From positions 4,092,001 through 4,156,000 of the forward strand of contig NC_065550.1 of the NCBI RefSeq assembly GCF_022605725.1: 64,000 bases of DNA. Reading direction: 5' to 3'. A program made the position numbers and the translations under genes. Below, piece after piece: positions 9,788 through 19,569 of this stretch; position 1 is the stretch's first letter, and each line of letters opens with the position of its first letter. Source of the DNA: Anthonomus grandis grandis (Eukaryota; Arthropoda; Insecta; Coleoptera; Curculionidae). The notes under the pieces were generated by a model that saw only the letters and a list, made by a program, of their open reading frames with translations, did no database searches and was not told where the DNA came from.

Positions 9788-12520
9788 CTAAGTATTCAAA
9801 ATTTTCATTAAACTACCCTTAAAAGACCCATATGAATTGCTAAAAACATCTAGCCTCTCCTCCCGATCCAAAAAATCCAGAAATCTCTCCAAAAAAGAGT
9901 TTTTAACATAATTGGTTCTATGGAACCCAATATGAAATAAATTATTTTGTCTAAGTGTTCTCTGAGGAATAGAAAATTTAACTTGGGAAAGTAAATCCGG
10001 ACAGGATGTAATACCATTCAACAACTTATAGATAAAACAGATGTCAAACATTGTTCTTCTTTTATCCAAAGACAAAACTTTAACATAATTCAATATTTGG
10101 GAATAATCATGATTAGCAATAAGATCTAAATTAAACATGTAGTTATAATATCTTAAAAATTTGTTTTGCACACTCTCCAGTAATGACTTATAGACATTAT
10201 ACTGGGTAGTCCAGATAATTGAGCCATACTCAAGCTGTGATCGTACCAATCCCACATATACAGATTTGACAGCTTGCAATGATAACCCCTCACAATTTCT
10301 AAGCGTCCTTCCTTTAGCAACATCCTTTAATTGAAGTTTCTGGCCGTTAATTGTGTAAAATGATGGTATCCTACTTTTTTTCCTATGAAATAAAATTTGG
10401 AAGCATTTATTAATATTCAAATCCAACAAATTATTTTGGCACCACAGAGAAAGGCTATCAAGATCTTTCTGTAAGAGGCTGATATCAAGTTTATTCATAA
10501 TAACCAAGAAAAGTTTGAGGTCATCAGCAAACATTAAAAATTCACAATACTCCAAGACATCCCTAAGGTCATTAACAAACAAACTAAATAGTAAAGGAGA
10601 GCAGTGTCCGCCTTGTGACACTCCAGAACAAACTTCACCTTAGATATAAAATTACTAAGTGCTTGCTATACCCTTGCTTTCTATCACTAAGAAAGCTAAG
10701 CAACCATTTTAGCAATCTATCAGAAAAACCTATATTTCTCAATTTTTCAATTAATAACAAATGATTTACCTTGTCAAACGCCTTGGAGAAGTCTGTATAT
10801 ACAGCATCAATTTGACACCCCCCTCTCCAAGGCATCTGACAACTTGTTGTGGTATATGAGTAAATTTGTAAGAGTGGACCAACCACCTCTAAAACCATGC
10901 TGTTCCTCAACAATAATTTCTCTACATTGCCAATTTAAATGGGCAAACATAAGGCTGTCAAAAATGTTGGGGATGGATGACACTATGGTCACACTACGAT
11001 AATTTCTGACATCATCCCTCGACCCTGATTTAAAAATAGGAGAAATATAACCTTCTTTCCATATGTCTGGAAATGTTCCAGAAATAAGAGATAAGTTAAA
11101 AAGTTTACATAGTGGCTGTGATAGTGCATATCGACAGTTTTTTAAAAGAATATTGGGGATTCCATCTGGACCAATCATTAACTTATTAGGCAAAGCCCCG
11201 AGCTTATCAAACACCTCAGCCAGACTTATGACAGGACAGTCAATATTAATTTGGCTAAAAGACTTTTCAGGTGGGGTTGTGTTTGCATTTGAATAGACTG
11301 CAGAAAAGTGAGTAGCGAATAAATCAACAATCTGCTGACCATCAGTTGCAACACTATTATCTAAAAACATTTCCCTTGGTACAATGTTAGATGCTCTTTT
11401 CTTATTAACGAACTTCCAAACATTTTTCGGATTACTAGTCAAGTTCTCATTCAAAGTAGCAAGATAATTTCTGTAGTACATAACCTTTTACACTGAGCTC
11501 TCAGAACGGTAAATTCATGATAATCTCTTTCATCATGGGATAGTTGGTATTTTTTATGCTTACTTTTTTTGAGAAATACCGATCTTCTTAATTCGGTAGA
11601 AAAATACGGAGGAAAGCTAGATGTCTTATATTTTTTTTGAGGCACAAAACATTGTATACCAAAATTTAAAATGTTATAGAACTCTGACACCATAATGTTA
11701 ATATCGCTATCATTAAAAATAGTATCCCAATTTATAGAAAAAAGATAATCATTTAAACCCTGATAGTTCCCATTTTTAAAATCAAAATAAAATTCCTCAA
11801 CTCTAAGTGAATCCAACATTACATTGTTGTCTACTCTAAAATTACAGGTATAAGAAATATGATGAATTGAGTCACAAAAAAGTGGATCTGGAGACTTAAA
11901 ACATTTCATGGCGCTATCGTTGGTAAACAGAAGATCCAGACAGACACATCCCTGCTATTTGGCATATCAATCATTTGGTATGTATTAAAAAAACCATATA
12001 TTTGTGCTAGAAACACGGCTGGTGAATTTGTTGGACAGTCTACTTGGACCCCATTATGAGCATTTGACCAATGTACCCCTGGCAAATTGAAGTCACCCAT
12101 CATGTAAAACTTAGTGCTAGGATACATAGAACCGATTTCTTCAATTGTGATGCAGTGATCACTATAGATATTATCAGAGGACCCTGGGGGAATATATACA
12201 CCGCCAACTACAAAACTTGATCCTGAACATTTACATAACAAAAACAGCTGTTCAAAGTGAGATTCTGTCTTTTTAATGATTGAAGCTTGTATGTGATTAT
12301 TTACCAGTATTAGCACTCCACCACCTCTACTCTTTGATGTAATCTGCACATTTCTATCAGCACGAAATATACTGTAATTACAGCAACTAAGTTCTTCTGA
12401 AAAAATTTCCTCATTTAACCAACTCTCTGTAATAACAATAATATCATAACTTGAAAAATCCAATATTAAGTTCAACTCAGCAATTTTGGTACGAAGCCCT
12501 CCCACGTTCTGGTAATACAT
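9788..12520 (-). pseudogene. LINE-B ORF2: AP endonuclease plus reverse transcriptase
   Basis: Order from 12520 down: endonuclease (YYQNVGGLRTK; ITESWLNEEI; GGGVLILV; MGDFNLPGVHW), a frameshift near 11930, the linker, a frameshift near 11480, RT block 0-2 (IGPDGIPNILLKN; GYISPIFKSG; NYRSVTIVSS; EQHGFRGGWST), a frameshift near 10850, block 3 (VYTDFSKAFDKVNH), a frameshift near 10650, block 4-5 (SQGGHCSPLLFSLFVND; MFADDLKLF), then the C-terminal thumb to 9788. The catalytic FADD is intact. A stretch after about 10300 appears deleted (no LGV block). At least four frameshifts make it inactive. Its job would be target-primed reverse transcription. Confidence 0.8.
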
Positions 12521-12587
12521 TTGTAATGGGGTATTGGCTAGTTTTTAGTATTGGTTAGTACTAGTTTTTAGTTATTGGGGGTATTGG

Positions 12588-13304
12588 CTAGTACCTAATG
12601 ATGTAACTATCATTTTCTTCGGCATTCCTCTCTTGCAGCTCAGTTTTTACCTTCCTAAACTGGTCTCTTTGCATCATCGTCTGATCTAGATTAATGCTGT
12701 ACTTAGTCCCCAAAATTTTTTCCTTAACTTTTAATACCTCTTTAACAAAAGCCTGTTCAGTACAGACCACTTTTAATGGCCTGCATGAGCCTGTCTTTTT
12801 AGGGCCAATTCTAACTTTTTCAACTTTATCGAGTCCTCGATCTACCTTCATCAGCTTAAAGACATCTTGTAACGCTTTCTTGTCATCTTCGATTCTATCA
12901 GTTAAATCGGTTCGATTAGACTCATTTGCATCATAAATTAATAAATTTCTAGATCTAGTTGATCTTTCCTGCATCTCATTGAATAACTGCTCGGTAACCA
13001 ACTCAGCAGATTCATGCTTACACTTCTGATTTTTTACTGATTCCAGCTCTCTTTTTATAACCTCAATTTCTTTCTTTAGCTCTCCCACTTATCTTAAAAG
13101 GGCTGGGGCGCTTTTAAATGCTTCTCTGCATGGTTTACAGAAATACATCATAGTTCGTTTCTGAATGACAACAGCCCTTAGCTCTGATGCATTTAACCCA
13201 GTGCACCCTTCCGTGTTGTGCATAACTATGTGGCAGCTGTCACAAACCACTATTTTAGATCTGTCTGGTATGGATTCATTGCAAGTGTTGCATAAATTGA
13301 CCAT
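12588..13304 (-). pseudogene. LINE-B ORF1: PHD finger, coiled coil, RRM-like domain
   Basis: The first 72 codons (ATG at 13304) encode a PHD-type zinc finger: CNTC, CDSCH, then CTGL and CKPC spacing. An in-frame TAA at 13089-13091 splits it from 166 more codons with a coiled-coil segment (ELKKEIEVIKRELESVKNQ) and a region (SRNLLIYDANES to about 12600) that looks like the RRM-like/nucleic-acid-binding domain of LINE ORF1 proteins. ORF1 proteins bind LINE RNA; PHD fingers are known in CR1/L2-group ORF1 proteins. Without the stop the product would be about 238 residues. ORF2 starts 67 bases downstream. Confidence 0.75.
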
Positions 13305-13476
13305 GTTTTCGCCTTCCTAACCACACTTTCACAAAACTCCAAAAATACTTATAGATCCTGTACACTAGTACATGTGCTGAAGCAGGATACAAAATACTAC
13401 TGATTACATACTTTTTTAGTTAAAGTTTGATTAAAAAACTCCCAAAAATAATGGGGCAAAATTTTTGTAAACACAA

Positions 13477-14400
13477 GGTTCAGACATAACCATAATACAA
13501 AATTTTTGGGTATATTCATTGACAGAGAACTCAGATTTGAAGAGCATATCTTCGGTACTTGCAAAAAGGTGTCTGCAGGTTGTTTTGCAGTCAGAGCGGC
13601 TACCCTGGAGCTTGACATGGAGTTTGGAAGATCTGTATATTTTTCATTAATTAAATCCCACCTTAGGTATACCATTTGCTTCTGGGGTAATGCAGCTGCC
13701 TACCTTCTACACATGCTGCTTGTTTTACAGAAGCATGCTGTATGTTGCATCTGTGGGGCTAAACCAAGAGATTCATGTCGCCCATTATTTGTTAGGCTGG
13801 GCATACACACTGTCTTCTCCCTCTACATTCAGGAAGTGGCCTGCTTACTTTTTGCAAATCGCTTTAAATGTATAACCTTAAATCCAAGATACTTAACGTG
13901 TCAAGTGAAAGATCTAAATCTTCCAATCCCCTCCTCCACATTCACTAAAAAATCTATTTTCTACGAGGGAATCAAAATTTTCAATCATTTGCCAGGTGGC
14001 ATCAGGGAGGCAACATGTATTGACACTTTTAAATGTAAATTGAAAATACTTTTGACCAAAAAATGTTACTATCCACTGGATGAATACTCCGTCGACACAT
14101 TCTAATTTTCCCTAAGTGTAAGTTTACAGTATTTGAATTTTATTTGATTTGTTTGTATGATTTGAATTCTTTGCTGTCTTATACTTGAGGAATTTATTAT
14201 GGAATGTATTATGGAAATTATGGAATTTAATTTACTTTTTATGTATTTTTTTTCTGATGTTTGTTTTGGAACTCAAGTGTCTATGGGGTGTAGTGGTTAA
14301 GTTTAGTGGTAGTAATTTAAGGTAGCTTTGTTTAGAACAATTTTTCTTTGTTAATAACAATAAAAAATGTTTTTTTTTAAATTGAATTATACTAAAGCTT
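13477..14400 (+). pseudogene. LINE-A reverse transcriptase, 3' portion and tail
   Basis: Coding resumes at about 13477 and is open from 13500 to 14105: KFLGIFIDRELRFEEHI, then VYFSLIKSHLRYTICFWGN, and the usual C-terminal end (FKCKLKILLTKKCYYPLDE). The reading continues what was cut at 9525. The remaining 300 bases look like a LINE 3' UTR, ending near AACAATAAAAAATG at 14355-14370. Confidence 0.8.
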
Positions 14401-14526
14401 TTTTTCAAAGTTATCCCCTATCTTTATAACTGAATTAGCCTATGCTGGACTTTGCCCTTTTTAAATAAAGTCCTTTCACTATTAGTTTATTACTATCTTT
14501 CTAAAACAAATAAAATTTTAACTGAC

Positions 14527-14879
14527 CTAATACATCCTGCCAGCCTTCTTTTTCATCTGCTTGGTCCCCATCACCCCCATGAGGTGTCTGATTGTCATTC
14601 TCCGTCACCTCCTCCTCCTTTATCGGGTCCTTTTCCATACTATTTATGTCCCTAGAACTCTCCGTCTCTTCTGACAAAGGGTCATCAAGAGCTTCATCTT
14701 TTGAATTGTCAGTGTCATCTTGATACGCTTCCACTGGTTTTTCTGAGGCAATTTCATCTAGTATAAGCTTAGTGCTTTCCGATGCAGGTTTGTTTGAGAC
14801 ATCTTCAATGCTATAGTCACTTTTTGCATTTTCTAGGAAGTTTTCACATTCCAATTTCTCATTGTCTAATAAAGACATT
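14527..14879 (-). CDS. First coding exon of a probable host gene, FKBP8-like
   Basis: ATG at 14878 directly follows a strong splice acceptor (TATTTTCAG then A). The exon encodes about 117 residues, strongly acidic (repeated Glu/Asp, e.g. SEETESSRDINSMEKDP), and ends …DEKEGWQDVLG at a donor GTCAGT (14521-14526). The acidic leader closed by a W-x-D-[VI]-L-G motif resembles the start of FKBP8-type peptidyl-prolyl isomerases (membrane-anchored, mitochondria/ER), where it precedes the FKBP domain. That identity rests on one short motif and composition, so it is tentative. The next exon should lie at lower coordinates; none was found in 1-14500, so the intron probably extends beyond the window and holds the LINEs. 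Confidence 0.45.
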
Positions 14880-15230
14880 CTGAAAATATACTTATAATTG
14901 TAAAATAGAAATGAGTTTTACTATACATGATCTGTGGGATTACCTTAAAGGAAAAGAAAAAATCGGTGTTTAAGTCTTGAAAAATATAACTTTTGTTGAT
15001 TTGCGGATGCTTTGATCTTCGATAGATCAATAAATTCTATGGTTAAATGCGCGGAATATTCGAGATTGTGGGGATTTCGCTTGAATTTTAAGCCTTTTAA
15101 ACAATTAAAATAATTAGAGGCAGTTTAAATATTATTTGTGATTTTGACGGGAATTTGGAATGTCAACTTGACAAAAAATTTCAAATGGCGGACAACAGAT
15201 GATTCAAAAGAAAAACAAATGACTATCGAC
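14880..15230 (-). promoter_or_regulatory. 5' UTR exon, 64-bp intron and promoter region of the minus-strand gene
   Basis: A short intron occupies 14880-14943: donor GTAATC (14938-14943, after CTTTAAG) and acceptor CAG (14880-14882). Upstream, roughly 14944-15200 would be the 5' UTR exon. Near 15183-15193 the sequence AAATGGCGGAC resembles a YY1/Pho-type site, often seen close to transcription starts. The start point itself cannot be fixed by eye. Confidence 0.4.
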
Positions 15231-15369
15231 AGAAGCTCCGCCACCTGTGATCGATCCACGTTCACCGTTACTACTACCTGCCGGGAAAGGAGAAATATCA
15301 AATAGGTAACGAGTAGGGAACTAAATAACCAATAATATAAATTAATTATAAATTTAATATTTTATTTTT

Positions 15370-15447
15370 ATAATATAGAGGATAATATTAGCTTTTTAAC
15401 TGAAAATTTAAAACATCTTTTTGCCATTCATGCTCCTGTTGAAACTG
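15370..15447 (+). pseudogene. LINE-C fragment, left of Harbinger-1
   Basis: DNISFLTENLKHLFAIHAP is the endonuclease-RT linker block of CR1/Jockey-type LINEs, which normally continues to an AP-W motif. Here it is cut at 15447; the continuation NKPDAP starts at 33669, after the 18-kb insertion. Confidence 0.75.
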
Positions 15448-15654
15448 TAAGGCCTGGGACGCACTAGCAACTTTTTTTGGGCAACTTAAAAATAACGAAA
15501 ATTAAACATGCAAACTTAAATGGGATCGCGCGCACAAGCAACGGTTTAATTACGACAATTAAAAAATGACGTCCTGATCTATTTTACAGGTAACTCAACT
15601 GTTGCCCCGGAAGCATTTAGGCAAAAGGTACAACGGATTAGCAATAGGTAGGGT

Positions 15655-15960
15655 GAATGCGCCTGTTTTCGGCCGTTTGACGGTTTTTTGTCTTTAAAAA
15701 TTGTGCAGCCCAACCGTCTTGACGAATATGTCAATCAAGTTTTGTTCTTGACGATATAATAGTATTTAGTAATTGCTTTTTCTTTTTGAAAATAAGTATA
15801 ACTATGCCCAAAAATTTGCAAATAACAGAAAAATACAAAATACGCACTTTTGCCGGTTTTCGGACACCCGGAATTGTTGTCGGCCAAAATTGTACCCGTT
15901 TTCGACCAATACGTTCTATTTTCGTCCACATGTCTTACCGTTTTTCGGCCATTGAGTTTT
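15655..15960. promoter_or_regulatory. Subterminal TTTTCGG-type repeats, left side of pogo
   Basis: Six variants of TTTTCGGCC or TTTTCGNNC occur in 300 bases (near 15665, 15856, 15899, 15921 and 15939, in the same orientation). The same motif recurs inverted and direct at the other side of the gene (18985-19240) and next to the right end (23763-23790). Such clusters could be transposase-binding sites; that is inference. Confidence 0.5.
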
Positions 15961-16301
15961 TTTACTTATAAGTTCTTATATTTTAAAATAAAACTATTAT
16001 TTATACCCATTTATTAGAAAAAAAAACGGTTTTGCTTAAATCTGTATATTATAATAATTAGATAATCTGATTATCAAAAATAGATTTTTCTTAGTTAGAT
16101 GCTTTAAAAGTAAAGGGATTTTTAACATTAACCAAGCATCAATATAAAAATTTTACACATTAAAACAGTAACAAAAAATAAATAAATGAAAGCAACAAAT
16201 TATACCTTAAAATGTAGCAGGAACTAAAATTGTTATTCCATGAATTTTTGGTAAAAAAGGAACAAAAAAAATGAAGCTATAAAAGAGTGCAAGCAGAGAA
16301 A

Positions 16302-18901
16302 CTAAGAGCAACAAAAACAAATAAAATCTTTTGATGCTCCTTCAATGTACGCCATTCCAATAAACTCTGTGCATCGCAAGTGAAACCAATTTGTGCACTT
16401 ATCACATCCAACGTTCTTTTTATCTTCTATTTCAGTGTCGCTTACTAAATCTTCATTACAAGTAATACATTTTGTTTTTTCCTTCCTTTCAGCCCCTTCG
16501 TGAGTGCTGTCTTGAACATTGTCTGCCTTTTTAACATTTCTTTTATTGTATTTTTGTCTGGCGGTCGTTCTAACATTGATTTTCTTTTTTTTCTGTTAAT
16601 CGAAGTTTTTGGGCGGACATTCTATTCTGTTTTCTTTTTTCAATTTCCCCTGCCTTTTTTCTTTTAACACTATCCTTTTCCTCGTAATGTCTTCTCCATG
16701 CTACAGACGAAATAGCGCTTGGTAATTTTTCATTGCTGCTGACTTTCTTTTTATATGTCACAGGTTCTGGATACATCAAATAACGAAGAAACGAGCCTTG
16801 ATTTTGATTATGAGATTGGTTAGTTTCTAAAAGGGATTCTTGTATTAATTCTTTACTAGATTGGTGTTGCAAAACTGTTTCCTTTTCAGCGTGAGACGTT
16901 GGTACTGTTTCAGGTGTTACCAGAAAGTGTTACCAGTGTAAGTCGGTATCTAATACAAAAGTATATTAAATAACAATAAGAATAGTAATAGCAGCAAGCT
17001 TTTTACAAACCTGTTTTATTTTCATCATACGAAGTTGATGATGATGTTTCAGTTAAAGTCTCCCCTGATTCTTCTACGTTGAGCTCGGTATTTGTGTTCG
17101 TTTCATTATGAGAACATGATGTTTCAGGTGTAATCTCCCAAGGTTCTACGTTAAGCTTAGTATCTAATAAGACAGAAAAAAGAATATAACGTAATAATAC
17201 AAAAAGTAAGTAGCTTTTCACAAACCTGTGTCCTTTTCATTATGATAGGAAGTTGATGAAAGTATCTCAGGTATCACCTGCTGATGAGACTCTATGTTGA
17301 ACTCTGTATCTGTTTCTTCATCAGAAGTTTTTTCAGGCATGATATCCCTGGGTTTGACGTAGAACTCTTTATCTTTATCGCCTATGGGCATACAGATAAT
17401 ATTCTGTATAGGAATGATGTCAATATTATCCATGTTAACATAATGTCCAGTTATATTATCTGGAACGACGTCTGTAATGTGAGGAAGAGGGTCTTGTAAT
17501 GTTTGTTGGTGAGTCACAACAATGTCATTCGGCAGGGTCACATCTGTAGAAGGAATACTTAGCTCCAGAATTTTAACCTCTTCCATAATTTTTCGCCAAT
17601 TTTCGCGAATTGCTTCCAAAACCTGTTTGGAACCTTTAATATTGTCGGAAGATAGTGATGGTTCTACTAAATCCTGCGTAGTTCTATCAGTATTGTGATT
17701 CTCCAAAGTGTTTCTTACACACTTCGTGTAATCAACATTGTTCGGGTTTAACGGAAAAAGGCCACACTTGCGGAAACCATTGATGATATACTGGGTCATA
17801 TTAATATTATTAAGACATTCCTGAAACACTTGGCCGAAATTTAATTTTGTTGTTGAAGAATTAATATTTTCCGGTCGATTTTGCCACTTTCTGACCGTAG
17901 TTTTCCACTCTGTCTTCATGGGCTTAAAGACGCTGACATCTGCGGGTTGCAAGATGTGTGTGGTATTGGGTGGAAGCCCATAAAGTATGATGTCATTTTG
18001 CTCACAGAATTCACTGAGAGCCATGGTCATATGGGATCGGTGACCATCTATAAAAAAGATGATAGGCTTTTCTATCTTATTTTCTAATAACCATTCGGAA
18101 AAGTCGTTTGCTATGTACTCATAGAACACGTCCGATTTCATCTATCCTGAATCGGATCGACCCAATACCCAGTTTTTTGGCATAGTTTCTACTAACTGCC
18201 TGGGTGGCCTTAGGTAAGGGAATACTATTAAAGGCGGACAAAGATTCCCGATTGCACTGAAAACGATTAGTACCGAAAGGTTTTCTTTTTCTTGTCCTTT
18301 TTTAATTTGGTAGAAATTTTTCCAGCCTCTTGGTGCCAAGACTTTGCCGGTCTTGGGGCACATAGAAAAACCCGATTCGTCGCCGTTAAAAACACGACTT
18401 GGGTCGTCAAATATTTCTAAATAATTATGATCAGTTAAAAAATGCATTACTTCTCTAAACTACAACCTTATGGATTCCTCAGTAATTACAGCTCTTGCTT
18501 TGTTTATTGATTCGGCTTCCCGCAATGAAATTTCTGGGTAACGCCTTAAAAAATTAGCATACCATCGTTCACCAGGCTTGCCGTTTTTAAAAAGGTGTTG
18601 TTTTTTCAAATCCTTAATAATGCATTCGACGGTAGCCATGAGATCAGATTTTTTATGGGAAAACCACATTTTGCCATAGCTAAAATCCATTCAACATTTT
18701 TTTTTCCACTGCGATAGATAGAAGTGGTTCCGGTCCAGTTTTTTTGGAAATTTCTCTAACTTTTAAATTATTTTCGCGTATTTCGCGTAGAGCCATATTC
18801 AAGTTTTCTTCAGAATACTTAAAGAAACATCTTTTCTGTTTAACTACGCAACCTTCACGAACATTCTTTTTATTTCCCGCTTTCTTGCCACTATTTGCCA
18901 T
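16302..18901 (-). pseudogene. pogo/Tigger transposase with C-terminal PHD finger
   Basis: Reading down from ATG 18901: a psq-type helix-turn-helix (FKYSEENLNMALREIREN), a frameshift at an A run near 18690, a CENP-B-type second DNA-binding domain (GERWYANFLRRYPEISLR), then the DDE_1 core with Asp in FNGDESGF (about 18385), IDGHRSH (about 18045) and ILQPADVSVFKP (about 17955). In-frame stops lie at 18460-18462 and 18142-18144, the latter probably a former Trp. Two 61-62-bp introns (17164-17225 and 16950-17010) border a 51-codon exon that resembles the end of the exon before it. The last exon, after one A-run frameshift, ends in a PHD finger (CITC, CDKCTNWFHLRC, CFCC; about 16302-16465). Inactive as it stands. 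Confidence 0.85.
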
Positions 18902-19394
18902 CTGTAATAAAAGAATTGCTTACAAAAATTTAACAGAATAGGCCCTTTAAACATTTTTTAGTACTTAATTCAACAATAATTATTGACTCGGCCGAAAACC
19001 GCATCATTATCGACCTGTTTTCGGCATGTCTTTTACCCAAGCATATATACACTTATATTATAAAAAAAGGTGGCCGAGAACTGGCTATTAGTTTGAGATA
19101 ATGCTACAAAATAATGTGTTAGAGAGAGCGATAGTCATAGCGGAACTGTATAGATAGAGAGAGACAAAAAACTTTGTAATGATATAACCGGATTTCCAGA
19201 ACTGGAGAACCAGGTAAGATGGAAATTATTTCATCCGGTTACCGGCCACCTAACTTAACTATTATAAAAATTAAAAAATTAACCTTTTTATAGTAAAAAC
19301 TTCTAGATTAAATCATAATAAAATCATATTGGAAAAAGTTTCAGCATTAGATAATATCTAAAGAAGATACTTACTATTTTCTGCCACCGATACA
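18902..19394. promoter_or_regulatory. Upstream region of the pogo transposase, with subterminal motifs
   Basis: No coding. It holds CGGCCGAAAACCGC (about 18990), TGTTTTCGGCATG (about 19015), GTGGCCGAGAACTGG (about 19070) and CCGGTTACCGGCC (about 19235), variants of the motif seen near both ends. As the gene starts at 18901 on the minus strand this is also its promoter region. Confidence 0.45.
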
Positions 19395-19569
19395 CTACTT
19401 GCGTTGATTGAATATTTGGGAGGATACGCAATCCTGTGTTAAAAAGTGTACCCGGTCGACTATCGGATTGCCGTTCAGTTTCGTGCACCGTGTGGTGCTG
19501 CCGCGAAGCGTCATATCTAGGAACGATTTATTTTAGCTGCGTGGACTTGGCTTTTGGCTTCTTTGAGTC

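Larger units (their letters stand above)
9526..13477 (-). mobile_element. LINE-B, near full-length CR1-like LINE inserted in LINE-A
   Basis: A minus-strand non-LTR retrotransposon with ORF1 (13304-12588), ORF2 (12520-9788), a 5' UTR up to about 13477 and a 3' tail near 9526-9575. The 3' end has a small hairpin (AATGGG…CCCATT at 9556-9572) followed by AATAAAATAAAAT. LINE-A protein continues on both sides, so the insertion is certain; exact borders are approximate. A GTTCAG at 9520-9525 and 13478-13483 may be a short target duplication, which I offer only as a possibility. Confidence 0.8.

Noticed and set aside
9520..13483. GTTCAG as definite target duplication of LINE-B
   Set aside because: Six bases only, and the exact 5' and 3' limits of LINE-B are not known; kept as a possibility.
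15222..15305. Short plus-strand frame (MTIDRSSATCDRS…) next to a donor-like GTAACG, possible divergent gene
   Set aside because: Only 28 codons, ends in TAG, no second exon; the next readable protein is a LINE fragment.
17284..17499. Plus-strand frame opposite the pogo transposase
   Set aside because: Antisense shadow of the acidic region of the transposase.
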